A DNA stretch of 64,000 bases. It comes from Neoechinorhynchus agilis (taxonomy: Eukaryota > Acanthocephala). Below the pieces are notes generated by a model. The model was given only the letters and a program-made list of their open reading frames with translations, ran no database searches and was not told where the DNA came from. The stretch is from the NCBI GenBank assembly GCA_051530055.1, contig CM121342.1, forward strand, positions 14,260,001-14,324,000. Direction: 5' to 3'. Both the position numbers and the translations under genes were made by a program. Of the stretch, positions 34,648 to 46,574 are shown piece by piece (the stretch's first letter is position 1; each line of letters begins with the position of its first letter).

Positions 34648-36858
34648 TCACACAACTATCTCGTTGTTTTTGTCTTCATCGCCCAAGTGATTCTGTGCAG
34701 CACTGGTATCAGCAGCAGCAGCAGTAGCAACAGCAGCCTTTTTAGCCTTGCTTCGTTTCTTTTTCTTCGTGACAGTTTGTGTCAAAACGCTGATGAGTGC
34801 AGGATGCGAGACCCGCATTTCTGAACAGTAGACATTCCCGTCTAACGGAGTAATGGGATACACACATCGTGTTGATGAAGGTGTCACGAGAAGTGTTGTC
34901 ATGAACCTAGCAATAAGTTCGCCTTCCTTTTCTTGTTGAACATGGTAAGGAGCAAACACTTGGTGACTGACACATTCGACAACGCCCATTCGTCCAACTG
35001 ATGGGTTGGAGAGATTCCTTTTTTGAAAACATAGGTGCTTAAAATGGAACTGGCTCAACTAACCTCAATGAGAATATCGTATTTCCGAATTTGCGTTCAA
35101 CTTCACTTAGGACGCTTCGACTCGCCTTGACTTTAAGCTGGTAGACGGAGTCTGTCTTACGGAATACATTGGTCCTCAATTCACAGTCTTTGACCTATAC
35201 AACAGTTTACAGGTCAGTGAATCGTAGCCTTCCATGAACGTACCTTTCCATCTCCAGTGCTGATGGCAATGTCTATGGCGTAGACGGCATTCTCGGCTAC
35301 TATTTGATTATCTAAATCTCTTAAGAAACGCACAATAACCTTGTCATTCAACTGTAATTATGAACTTACCTCTCGGGAAGTCCGTTCGAAAGACCTGAGT
35401 TATTCATTGCCGGTTCAGATACGCTAAGTGCAAGCACGTAATCGTTCTCTAGGTTGTTACGGCTAATTGTATAGCTGTACCAATTGTCTACCGAATGACA
35501 ATGAAAATCATTTTCCACCATCGAAGACACAAGCTTCGAAATCTCTTGGATCTAAAAGTGAGTGTGTTTGGGTTGAACGATTGTGTATCGGTGCTGGATT
35601 GAGAAATGAGAAGTAAACTTTGATCGTTGCCCTTTATTGTACGGCCATTATATGTTTTTAATTCCTTATGAAGCACAGCGAATGATGAAGTTAGTAGTTA
35701 AAGCTCATAGTCGAAGAAAAGTTTACTCCTAGCTCTAAGATGAGTGTAATTTATGATCAAAGGAAGATCTCTGACGGAAATTGATACAAAACCCAGCAGC
35801 CCACTTAATGAAAAAGAAACGGATAAAATATTTACCGTTTATCACCTTATGCTCTAGATAAAGTACACGGTGGAATCAATTATCGGTTCTTTAGAAGACA
35901 AGAAGGTGTATGTTGGACGAAACAACAACCATTAACGTGACACTTTTTCTTGTAATCCACCGTCTTAATTATATTCAAGCTCGTGTGTATTGATTTTTAA
36001 CTAGATTTTATCGAAAGGGCAAACATTATATTGTTGATAAATTGAGACGGAATTGGAATCACTTTCAAATAAGGGGAAGAACGAGCTGTTATATGTGAAC
36101 TAATAATTGCGGCGTAATCTTAAAAATTATGTCTTATGTGATGAGAACGACCTGGACCGGCTACGAGCTGGATAGTGATTGAAGCTGAGTATATTCGATC
36201 CTATTCATAAATCCAATTATGCGATTTACATGAGTTGATAAGAATCACTGATTTTTTGAACTTCCAACAAAAATCCTAACCCTTTTAAATCGAATGGTGT
36301 ACTTACCCTGCATCCAGGTTTGAACATCCTGGTAATAATTTGGAGTGAACTGTAAGCGGCAACGATGACATCCGCCTTCTTCCCAGTGACTTTATTATTG
36401 CCGTCAGCTCCGACGACGATCGTATAGCAAACAACTGAGGGGTATCCATCGACATGGCAACCAAGTTCAATCTTAACGAGATCTCCGTTTTTCATTGCAG
36501 CCGGAATTTTTTCATCATTCTCCATGGGTGAATAGTAGGCAAGCCGATTATTGAGGCTAATACATACGGGCATAGCAACCCCTTTTCTCATCTTCTTATC
36601 TTTCTTGAACACATTTCCACATAATTCGTTAATTCGTCGATCTCCATACTCGCATAGAGAATAAATCAAAGCTCCATCAGCACAAAGACCAATGAGCTCA
36701 ATGAGAACCTTAGTAGCTATTTCTCCGGCTGCAATGTACTTCGTAGCGACGGATTCGGTTGCGACCGTCTCACTAAGTGGTTCCAAATCTACGAGCGAAG
36801 TAGCTGCAGTATGTTGACATTTCTCGTCCGAACAATTGTGAAATCCACGCGGAGCCAT
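34648..36858 (-). CDS. PA2G4: PA2G4/EBP1 (proliferation-associated 2G4, inactive M24 peptidase fold)
   Basis: 429-aa pita-bread-fold protein that sits at the 60S ribosomal exit tunnel and also acts in nucleolar growth control. Five minus-strand exons, all in-phase GT-AG: 36307-36858, 35423-35551, 35244-35351, 35064-35194 and 34648-35017. Conserved parts include VATKYIAAGEIATKVL, SLCEYGDRRINEL, GDLVKIELGCHVDGYPS, VTGKKADVIVAA, ENAVYAIDIAISTGDGK, SVLSEVERKFG and RMGVVECVSHQVFAPYHV. The C-terminus is Lys-rich (TKKKKRSKAKK) followed by an Ala-rich stretch, matching the RNA/ribosome-binding tail. Intron 1 is about 755 nt; the others are 46-71 nt. CTCCAG lies just 5' of the ATG. Human PA2G4 has 394 aa. 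Confidence 0.96.
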
Positions 36859-37074
36859 GCTCAAAGAAGACTGGAGAACGACGTTGGGTTTATCAAACCG
36901 TACGCATGCACGAAACTGTGCGTCGATTCTGTCTCAGAAACGCGGGGCTGTCACTTGTCATCGCTGACATGATCATAAGGACCTTGGCGTGTGGAACGCT
37001 TACAAATAAATCCTCCTGCATAGTTCGCGAACACAGCGGTCGTATTTAGTTCGGACGTCTATATGTAGAACGTT
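36859..37074. other. Intergenic between PA2G4 start and satellite
   Basis: Short leader/promoter interval of PA2G4 with no recognisable motif besides the acceptor-like AG before the ATG. Confidence 0.35.
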
Positions 37075-38830
37075 CTCAATCTTCTAATCGATTTATTGAC
37101 AATAAATTACAGTGATGTCATTCAAGAAAGTTTTAAAAATTTTTAACATACCGTAAATCCACATTTTCTACTGGAGAGCGCACGATTGATCAAATAAACT
37201 TTTGGACGCACACAGTTTTTCAACAGTGAATCTCTTAATCGTTTCGACTGATTTATTGCCAATAAATTACAGTGACGTCATTTAACAAAGTTTCAATTCT
37301 TTTGTATCATCCCGGAAATCGCTCCTTTTTTCTTAAAAGCGCACGATTTACCGGATGAACTTTTGGACGCACACAGTTTTTCAACGGTGAATCTCTTAAT
37401 CGCTTTGACCGATTTATTGCCAATAAATTACAGTGACGTCATTAAACAGAGTTTCAATTCTTTTGTATCATCTCGGCAATCGCTCCTTTATTCTTAAAAG
37501 CGCACGATTTACCGGATGAACTTTTGGACGCACACAGTATTTCAACAGTGAATCTCTTAATCGCTTTGACCGATTTATTGCCAATAAATTACAGTGATGT
37601 CATTAAACAGAGTTTCAATTCTTTTGTATCATCCCGGAAATCGCTCCTTTTTTCTTAAAAGCGCACGATTTACCGGATGAACTTTTTGACGCACACAGTT
37701 TTTCAACAGTGAATTTCTTAATCGCTTAGACCGATTTATTGACAAAAATTACGGTGACGTCATTAAACAGAGTTTCAATTCTTTTGTATCATCTCGGAAA
37801 TCGCTCCTTTTTTCTTAAAAGCGCACGATTTACCGGATGAACTTTTGGACGCACACAGTTTTTCAACAGTGAATCTCTTAATCGCTTTGGCCGATTTATT
37901 GCCAATAAATTACAGTGACGTCATTAAACAGAGTTTCAATTCTTTTGTATCATCCCGGAAATCGCTCCTTTTTTCTTAAAAGCGCACGATTTACCGGATG
38001 AACTTTTTGACGCACACAGTTTTTCAACAGTGAATTTCTTAATCGCTTAGACCGATTTTGCAAATTGTGCGTCATTAAAGTTTCTTCTTTTGTATCATCA
38101 ATCGTTTTTCTTAAGGCGATTTAGGATGAATGGACACAGTTTTTCAAGTGAATTCTTAATCGCTTGCCGATTTATTGCCAAAAATTACAGTGACGTCATT
38201 AAACAGAGTTTCAATTCTTTTGTATCATCCGGAAATCGCTCCTTTTTTCTTAAAAGCGCACGATTTACCGGATGAACTTTTGGACGAGTTTTTCAACAGT
38301 GAATCTCTTAATCGCTTTGGCCGATTTATTGCCAATAAATTACAGTGACGTCATTAAACAGAGTTTCAATTCTTTTGTATCATCTCGGCAATCGCTCCTT
38401 TATTCTTAAAAGCGCACGATTTACCGGATGAACTTTTGGACGCACAGTTTTTCAACAGTGAATTTCTTAATCGCTTTGACCGATTTATTGACAAAAATTA
38501 CAGTGACGTCATTAAACAAAGTTTCAATTCTTTTGTATCATCTCGGAAATCGCTCCTTTTTTTTGGAATTATTGTTTAGGTCTGCACGCGGTTATTGATT
38601 ATTTATTAAGGATGCTTCGAACCTCGTCGGGTTCATCATCAGTTCTAAAATACAAGTGGATGGGTGGGAAATGTCTTTGATAAATAATTATTTACCGGAT
38701 GTAGACCTAAACAATAATTCCAATCACGTTCCCCAGTACGTCACATATCGACACTCCTTTTTTGCTTAAAAGCACACGATTGATCAGATGAAGTTTTGAG
38801 CGCGTAAATGTGTGCGCGTTCATGGTCCCG
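37075..38830 (+). repeat. ~160-bp satellite array, about ten units
   Basis: The unit is marked by CCGATTTATTGCCAATAAAT, ACAGTGACGTCATTAAACAG, TTCAATTCTTTTGTATCATC, AAAAGCGCACGATTTACC and GTTTTTCAACAGTGAATC. ATTACAG anchors fall near 37107, 37266, 37427, 37588, 37748, 37907, 38185, 38338 and 38497, a steady ~160-bp period. Units are over 90% identical except one abnormally short unit at 38046-38165. An inverted-repeat insertion interrupts the array at 38571-38735. Confidence 0.92.
38571..38735. repeat. Inverted pair of family A terminal-repeat units inside the satellite
   Basis: TTGGAATTATTGTTTAGGTC at the left is mirrored by GACCTAAACAATAATTCCAA at the right. The minus strand at about 38604-38645 reads CTGATGATGAACC...GGTTCGAAGCATCC, a hammerhead core whose GAAAC box has changed. 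Confidence 0.8.
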
Positions 38831-39104
38831 GTGTCGTCTTATTGAAATCGTTTTTGAGATCTACACCTTCAAATGTACTCTTCACTTTTTTGCTGAATAT
38901 TGAAGTGAACATCCCTTCCACGGTTTAAAATTTTCCCTGGACACACTGCCCGTTTGAGGGATGCCCACAAGTGCCACTTTTAAAAAGAAAACGAAATAGC
39001 TCGCATTTTCAGTGAGCCCGTTTTCAGCTACATTTGCATTTATTTCTTCTAGTTACGACACTTCTTGGTTTTAGAAGCATACCTTTACGAACGAAAATCG
39101 CAGC

Positions 39105-41475
39105 ATGGCACCAAAAAAGAAGAAGATTCGTCCCACGGAAAAGGGGATCATCAACCGGCACTTTCACAGTATGAACCCATGTTCGTATGCTTAAAACACA
39201 ATCGATGCTCTTTACGTTAAATTCAGATCGTCTCCATAAAGACGGATCCGCAACGAAGCCTGGAATGAGGACTAGATCAACCATTAAACGTCTTCAAGTA
39301 TATCGAAATTCAAAACCAATAAGGTATTGTTCGCTTATTTTGAGCGGACTAAATTCGCATTTTTTTACCAGAGATGCTAAAGGCAAGATAGTTAAGGATG
39401 CACCATTTCAAGCTCGTCTTCCGTCAGGTTCGGTCGCTCGTGTTGTACCCGACCGAAGATGGTTTGGTAAGATCTTTAAGGAATTTGTAAAGTTTATATC
39501 TTTATTGTTGAAAGGAAATACTCGATTAATCGCCCAGGATACACTTCAGGAATTTCGGGAAAAGATGAAAACAGCAGACGAGAGTCCGTATGAGATTGTG
39601 CTTAAGCGAGCGAAACTGCCTACTTCTCTTTTGACTCAACCATGCAAGGTATTCTTCTTGTGTTCACTCTTCGCCTAACGATTGACGATGTTCAAATAGG
39701 CCAAGAAAATGTCATTGCTGGATGTCGAAAGTTTTCAAGACACTTTTGGGAAGAAGTGTCAGCGGAAAAGGCCGAAATTATGCGACCAAGTTGATGATTT
39801 GCAGCAGCTCGCACTTACTGCTCAAAAAAGTCTTGAAAAATATGAGCAAAAGCACGATGAGGATGAGATTGAGGATAGCGGTGATATGATCGGCGATGCA
39901 CAAGTAGGCATCGAGCAGAGTCATCCGATATTTAAAGCTGGAACAAGCAAAAGGATATGGGCTGAGCTTTACAAAGTGATCGATTCGTCTGATGTGTTGA
40001 TTGAGGTGCTTGATGCACGTGATCCCGTTGGAACGAGATGCACTGAAGTTGAAGCCTACATAAAGAAGAATAAGCAGCACAAACACATCGTCTTAGTTGT
40101 TAACAAGTGCGATTTGGTTCCGCATGCGTCTGCAAAGTTGTGGCATCGACACTTAGCTAAAGAGTATCCGACAGTCATGTTTAAAGCTTGTGTTCAAAAT
40201 CCGTATGGGCGCTACGAGTTGGCGCAGGATGTTCTTGGAAAACAATGTGAATGAAATGAATCGACAGTGTTTCGATTATACCTTTTGTTCTCATTGAAAT
40301 CTATTGAGGATTCATGTTACATTTTATCGGTAGGATATTTAAGAATTGGAAAGCAAGTTCGCCAAATTTATTAATTAGTTGCATATAGATTTAGAAATAT
40401 TTGCATCGGTCAGTAACTTATGATTATAGAAAATAGTAATTTTGTCTACTTTTAAATTTAAGCACTTAATAACCTTTATACCTCATGCTTGATTACATGT
40501 TTTGGGCATATCGGGTATGAGCGAGCTTACGCTTCACTGATCTATGGTATTACGATGGAAGTGCTAGTGGCGGTTGTTTGAAAAGGAAACAATTGTCTGC
40601 GAGAATTCACATGCAGTTCGAAATTCCGTTTTTTTCTCATAGTATACCAGCTGCTGCGATTAATTCAATGTTGTTCTACATAAAGCAGCCATCTAAAATG
40701 TGGAAAGATAAACCGAAATTTATATATTGCTTAAGCACCGTGGAGAGTTTAAATCGGCGATTTGTTCTTTCTATAATCTCAACATTCAATCGATTGAATA
40801 GTAAAAATCCCAAAAAGCGAAACAATCAGCTTCCACCATGAGTTCTACGCCTCATTCGCCAAAGAACATCCTGCTTTAATGGATCTACTTAGACAATACG
40901 CTTCCCTGCACAAGGAACACCAACAGATCAGTGTGGGCCTTATTGGTTATCCGAACGTGGGCAAGAGTTCAATTATCAATACTTTAAGACACAAAGCAGT
41001 TTGTCAGGTGGCACCGATCGCAGGTCAAACCAAAGTATGGCAATACGTTACACTAATGAAACGTATCTATCTCATCGATTGTCCTGGATGCGTGATTCGG
41101 TCTAGTCATCAATCCCAATGGCAACTTGTTCTCTGTGGAGCCGTCAGGGTAGAAAATATCCCAAATCCAGAATACTTTATAGGGCACGTTTTAGAACGGG
41201 TTGATCCGGAGCACCTCAGGAATGCCTATCGACTAGGAAACAGTCACTGGTCAACAACAGACGAATTTATTGAGCTCCTGGCTCGTCGAATGGGGCGCTT
41301 GTTGAAAGGAGGAGCACCGGATGTTCAGTCGGTCTCTAGAATAGTTCTCAATGATTATCAACGGTCTAAGCTTCCTCATCACTTACCTGGGCCTGTAGAT
41401 GACCACAAGTCGGGCACAATGAATAATGCTATAACTGTAAGCAATGTATCCGTAAAAGTTGAGGTGTCAAATTAA
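39105..41475 (+). CDS. GNL2: GNL2/NOG2 nucleolar GTPase (60S pre-ribosome assembly)
   Basis: Circularly permuted GTPase that checks pre-60S particles before export. Six exons with in-phase GT-AG introns: 39105-39180, 39227-39323, 39372-39466, 39515-39648, 39700-40173 and 40843-41475, giving 502 aa. Motif order is permuted as expected: G4 NKCD (VVNKCDLVP), then G1 GYPNVGKSSIINTLR and G3 DCPG, with DSSDVLIEVLDARDP and KGGAPDVQSVSRIVLNDYQR. The N-terminus is Lys-rich (APKKKKIRPTEKG). The last exon stops about 100 residues after G3, so the long charged C-terminal tail of human GNL2 (731 aa) is absent. The 40174 donor is chosen by alignment; the frame runs on past it to 40254. Confidence 0.93.
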
Positions 41476-41869
41476 ATCTTTTTCTTAACGACTACCGTAT
41501 ACTTGTTGAATAATCTTATGGAAACCAATGTACAGTTGCGCACGGCTAAGCGTGTTGCGCTTCATATTGACAAAATTCGATATTTATCGGTGAATCACAG
41601 TCTATCTTCATTAGTGCGATGCATTATCTTAAAGGTAGACGTTTGTTCCTCATTGATGAAATGTAGGATAATCTCAAATCCCCACTGTACTGCCTTTAAA
41701 TGCATCGAAATTTTTCCAAGGAAGTTCTTAAAGGCACATCGATAGCTATGGCATTTGGTCTTGCAGCTCAATTCTGAATGCCAGCCATTAAAGTTCAACG
41801 AATAAATTATATGCTATTATTTGGGTCACTTAAAGACGAATGTATATTCTTAAATTTCTTATGAAGATT
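41476..41869. other. Intergenic 3' of GNL2, no gene recognised
   Basis: No conserved frame or known repeat was found. Confidence 0.4.
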
Positions 41870-42360
41870 GGCCAGCCGGTAACTTATATCGATGTGTGGC
41901 TTATGATCTCACGACTGTTAATTTTTTTGGCACACAGCCCCACCGACCTGGTTCAGAGTAGTAATTCAATTACTCAACGCACTGAACCATCCGGTACGAG
42001 TTTGTACATTCCTCCGGATCCTCAGATACCTCCAGGAGGCTGGACTCATCAGTGAGCTTCCTCCCTTCAGCGATATTTCGTCTCCTAATGCCCGTGATCC
42101 CGATTAAGGGTCGAGTGGTTCGAATCCGTTACCACCAATGACGCAAAACCAAAGGGGACGAAATACCGCTGAAGGGAGGAAACTCACTGATGAGTCCCGC
42201 CCCCTGGAGGTATCTGAGGATCCGGAGGAATGTACAAACTCGTACCGGATGTTTCAGTGCTTTGAGTAATTGAATTACTTCTCTGAACCAGGTCGGTGGG
42301 CTGTGTGCCCAAAAAAAATTAACAATCGTGAGATAATAGGCCACACATCGATATTCTTAA
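41870..42360. mobile_element. Two S2 SINEs in head-to-head inverted arrangement
   Basis: A minus-strand copy (42120 to 41870) begins near a box B (GGATTCGAACC). A plus-strand copy (42126-42360) starts a few bases away. Both contain GGGGACGAAATACCG or its variant, GGGAGGAAACTCACTGATGAG, and a shared tail down to the CACACATCGATAT end. The near-identity of the arms would fold into a ~220-bp hairpin. Confidence 0.8.
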
Positions 42361-42404
42361 ATGTTTTCAACTGGCAATGCGGTTCTATTGATTCTGATTT
42401 AGGA

Positions 42405-42492
42405 CATCCCTTCCTCGGCGTTTTAGTTTTTTCTTCAAGAGATCGGCGTGGCTTCATGTCAAGAAGGAAAAACTAAAAAGCCGAGGAAGGTA
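42405..42492. repeat. Short foldback, ~28-bp arms
   Basis: CCTTCCTCGGCGTTTTAGTT pairs with AACTAAAAAGCCGAGGAAGG around a ~27-nt loop. It adjoins the inverted SINE pair. No gene was seen. Confidence 0.7.
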
Positions 42493-42844
42493 AGTCCAAA
42501 ATAAGAACGAATGTATATTTCGACTAATTGAATCAGTCATTATCTACAATAATTTGTAATATACACTCGTATTTAATGATCCCTCTCGGGTGTTTACAAA
42601 CCACCAAAATAACATATCCAACCATTGGAATGCAATCTTGAATAGAATAAATTATATTTTGGATTATAATAATAACACGTTTATTTGCTAGTCAACAAAG
42701 CAAAGGACCCATGTATCTTTGGGTCCCCCGAACACTCGAATTCGCAGGAGAGATTATTAGGTTGTGAGGTTGGGTCTGTTTAAATTTTGATGTCCAAACA
42801 GATCTTGAACGTTGTTTCGTTTTTGTGGTAGAATTGTTTTTGGT

Positions 42845-42980
42845 TGGTTGATTTTGATTTATTTGATTTTTGTCGGTTTGTAGTTGTTGCTGTGGTCGAT
42901 GGCCGCTTTGAATTCGAGGATTCGCGTCCAACGACCACAACAACTACAAATAAACCGACAAAAATCGAATAAACCAAATT
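42845..42980. repeat. Foldback repeat, ~45-bp arms
   Basis: The GATTTTTGTCGGTTTGTAGT...GTGGTCG segment pairs with CGACCAC...ACTACAAATAAACCGAC across a ~28-nt loop, with a few mismatches. Non-coding, 5' of GMPS. Confidence 0.7.
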
Positions 42981-43269
42981 GCAAGCCCTGGGGAAATGTC
43001 GGAACTATCCGAGACGTGAACTATCGGTAATAAATTAGTAAAATCTGGTTTAAAAAATCCCGGGGGTAGTAAAGCTAAGAAAAAGAAAGAATAAATTATA
43101 CAGATAGAGCATAGCCATATTCGACAACTTTCTAAATACTCAAAACTGCCGACTAGGATGCGAAAAACATTAATTTTTCGTGCCGATGGTCGTTGTGCCA
43201 CAATTGCAAAGAGCCAGAAAGAATCCGTAATAGAATTCTTGATTCCCATTCAAGTTTTCGCTGTGTGGA

Positions 43270-45803
43270 ATGGATTCAACTTTCGACACGGTGGTGATCC
43301 TCGATGCCGGCGCCCAATACGGCAAACTAATAGATCGATTAGTTCGATCACTCCGTATAAATACGGAAGTTCTTCCACTGGACTCAAATACGCAGTTTGA
43401 TTGCCTTCATAAGAAATTCAAAGCAGTTATCATCAGCGGTGGTCCTTCTAGTGTTAACGCACCATCGGACTTATTAGCTTCGAAGATATTCGATCAATGC
43501 AAGATTCCGATACTAGGAATTTGCTATGGATTTCATTTGATTTGTCATGCTCGTAAGCCTGGAAGTGTGAGACGGAACGACGGAGTTCGTGAAGACGGCC
43601 AAAAAGTCATTCACTTACTAAAAGAAAGTCGATTGTTCGTTGGAACACCTCAGAAACAAAAGGTACTACTTACTCATATGGATTACGTATTAGAGGACAT
43701 TGAGGGTCTTGAAACAATCGCTAGAAGTGACACTTGTATTGCGGCAGTCGAAAATGACGAAAGCAAGGTTTATGGCGTTCAGTTTCATCCTGAAACTGGG
43801 CTTACAGAATACGGAAAAATGATTTTTGAGAACTTTTTGGTCAATATCGCTGGTTGTCGCCAAACTTTTACAATGGAGACAAGAGAGGAGCAGTGTATGA
43901 GGGAAATCCGAGAGGAGTTTGCCAAATCGAACGTGAAAGCGGTGGCAGTTTTATAATCGAGAGTTTTTAAAAACATTCTTCTGCTTTAATCGATCATTGA
44001 GACTACTTTTTGGTGATCACCTCTACTAAACTAGGCCCCAAGGTGCCAGTGCATTGATGATTTATTTCATTTAATGTGGTCATTCTTACCTTTGAAGAAT
44101 GAGCCATTTTGTGGGTGTCTTTTATTATCCTTTAAGAGCCTCGATTCCTATTGTCCGGTGGTGTTGATTCCACGGTGTGCTGCCAACTGATTCAAAAGGC
44201 GATTGGAAAAAACAACGTATATGGCATTCACATTGACCACGGATTCATGCGACAAAATGAAACTCAACGCTCATGCATATATCAAATGTTTCCAAATGAG
44301 ATAAAAGACCATCTTATAGTTCTTAACAAATTTCAAACATTTATGGAGGCGTCAACAACAGGAACGGATTCTCTGATGATGACGACAGATCCGGAGGAAA
44401 AGCGACATATCATTGGCGATACGTTCATCAGGGTCGTAACGGAAACACTGACGGAGCTCTCACTTCGCTTGTTCGGTGAAGGTGAGTGGCACGAAAACAT
44501 TATGCTGGCGCAAGGAACGCTAAGGCCAGATTTGATTGAAAGTGCCTCGCCCATTGCGAGTTCCAGTGCTATTACGATCAAGACTCACCACAATGATAGC
44601 CCATTGGTACGGATTCTCCGTGAAGCAGGACGGGTAATTGAACCTTTAAAAAACTTTCATAAAAACGAAATTCGTATCATGGCTCGCGATCTTGGAATAG
44701 ATGATCGCGTTGTATATAGACATCCATTTCCTGGTCCTGGTTTGGCAATACGTATTATATGTTCGGATCATTTTGGACATTCAAACGAGCAGGAGTTTAA
44801 AGCTACTTCAAGTATTGTTTCAGATCTGTTCAGTTACAACGATGAGCATGCCGCAAAAAGTCTCGCTTGGTCACTCGAAAAGTTACTTGATTTCCGCAAG
44901 CATGCGTTTCAGTTCACAGAATTCACGCTACCACTTCGTTCGGTCGGTGTACAGGGCGATACTCGTTCTTATGGTTATGTGGTTGCGCTTTGTATTCGTT
45001 CGGGAAAAGATATAATCAATCGAGTTTTCGAATTGTGGGAAAGTATAGAATATTTAACAGAGATTTTAATTGCATCAGTTCAATCAGTCAATCGAGTCGT
45101 GGTTGTACTTACTGAACACGAACGACTTCCTCCAAAAATCGATACAACTCGGATCAATTCGCGCACAATCGATGTTCTGCGTAAGTGCGACAACGTCGTT
45201 AATGAGTGCTTATGTCAAAAGCCTTCAAAAATAATCCATTTTCGCATTAAGAATACCTAATGGTCCGGGACGTCCGATTCAGCGACTTTGTAAGCATTGA
45301 CACTTCAATTTCATTTTAATTCAAGCTATTTAATAGCCCACGAAATGCCAAAATTACCGGGGACCTCTAAGCGGATTCGAGCTCGTGTGCTTTTGACATC
45401 TATGCAATTGTTACGGTTTATTTTAAAACAAAATCTCTATTTTTTCAGAAATGGTTTTAAATTGGATTTCGGCGGAATTGAGCTTTTTTACTGCAGTAAA
45501 TGTATATTGAAGACTTTTGCATTAGGCGACATTGTAGATCCAAAGAGTTTCTACAGGCAAATCAGTCAAATGCCAGTTTTATTAGTACCCGCTGACATTT
45601 GGTCCGAAGGAGGAAAGACGGTCGTGCTAAGGCCTTTTGTCACAGAGGATTTCATGACGGGTGTTCCCGTCAAACCTGGAAGTGACCGACTATCGCTTCA
45701 AGTGCTCGATCAAATATGTAAGCGATTGTTGGAAATCGATGGAATTGGAGGAGTAATGTACGACGTCACTCCAAAGCCTCCTGGAACAACAGAATGGGAG
45801 TGA
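43270..45803 (+). CDS. GMPS: GMP synthase (glutamine-hydrolysing)
   Basis: Converts XMP to GMP using ATP and glutamine, the last step of de novo guanine nucleotide synthesis. Three exons, in-phase GT-AG: 43270-43947, 44139-45213 and 45526-45803, giving 676 aa (human 693). The class-I amidotransferase domain shows the nucleophile in GICYG and the His/Glu pair in VQFHPETG. The ATP-pyrophosphatase domain has the P-loop SGGVDST, GIHIDHGFMRQNE and LAQGTLRPDLIESAS. The dimerisation domain ends SQMPVLL...DFMTGVP...MYDVTPKPPGTTEWE. The exon 1/2 join (GCA to CCT) leaves a few extra residues before LLSGGVDST, so that border could shift by a few codons. Confidence 0.96.
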
Positions 45804-46178
45804 TTCACGTATGAGCATTACGATCAATAATGTAGCGAGAAGGTGGGAACGTTGAAAAATGAGCCTCTTCTATCGCAAGAATGAGGCAGTCTAATTTTAG
45901 CGGAATTACCACCAGTAAAAACGCTGTACAATGCGAAATATACGGCGTCCGTGATGATTATTACCAATGCTAGAAATAACGCATTCGCTGTAGGGGACAA
46001 ATTTGAAGTACGCCAGAATTTAGATAACCTTATATCTTTAATCCTGAAAGTCGCTATCGGAGCGTAGAGGATATTAAAGCAGGTTATACTCTGAATCCAA
46101 ATTAATCCGATAGCCTTGTACAAAAAGTCAAAAATACGGCACAGTATTATTCCAAAACGCAAAGTTACACTCATTTGA
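45804..46178. other. Intergenic 3' of GMPS
   Basis: No gene recognised. It ends in the target site of the SINE at 46179. Confidence 0.4.
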
Positions 46179-46475
46179 CAGGGCCCAGTGGCCGTGTGGT
46201 GTGCGCATTCATAATGCGCTTGATATGTCGCTGGTTCAACGCCACCGGTCGCTGGGTTCCACGGTTGTGCGAGGCTGCTGGAAGGGGTGGGGTCAGGTTT
46301 GAGATCACCCATCGGCCCCAAAGGGGTTGGCCCTGTTTTTTCGAGTGCGGCTGAGCGCCTCCGTTGTGTGCAAGTTAGTCGGAAAGGAAAAACGACTCAA
46401 AAAGGAATATAGACGAAAAGAAGATGTCATAGACAACAAAGTGTATGTGACCTTGACAATAAATAAAAATAAAAA
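46179..46475 (+). mobile_element. tRNA-derived SINE, family S1, intact-looking
   Basis: The head has a box A (TGGCCGTGTGG) and box B (GGTTCAACGCC) at tRNA-like spacing, then a body shared with 31611-31957 and an AAATAAAAATAAAAA tail. The 10-bp direct repeat ACTCATTTGA flanks it exactly (46169-46178 and 46476-46485). Confidence 0.92.
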
Positions 46476-46574
46476 ACTCATTTGATACGCAAAACTTAAA
46501 ACATATCACTTAAAAATGCTTACACTGAAAAATGAACATTTACGTATGCTCTAAACATCTTTACATTCTTCCGT

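Noticed and set aside
37100-38510. TGACGTCA in each satellite unit as cAMP-response promoters
   Set aside because: It is a fixed part of a tandem repeat; no associated gene or promoter context.
46179-46260. A genuine tRNA gene
   Set aside because: The A and B boxes are present, but no complete cloverleaf forms, and the sequence continues as a SINE with tail and TSD.
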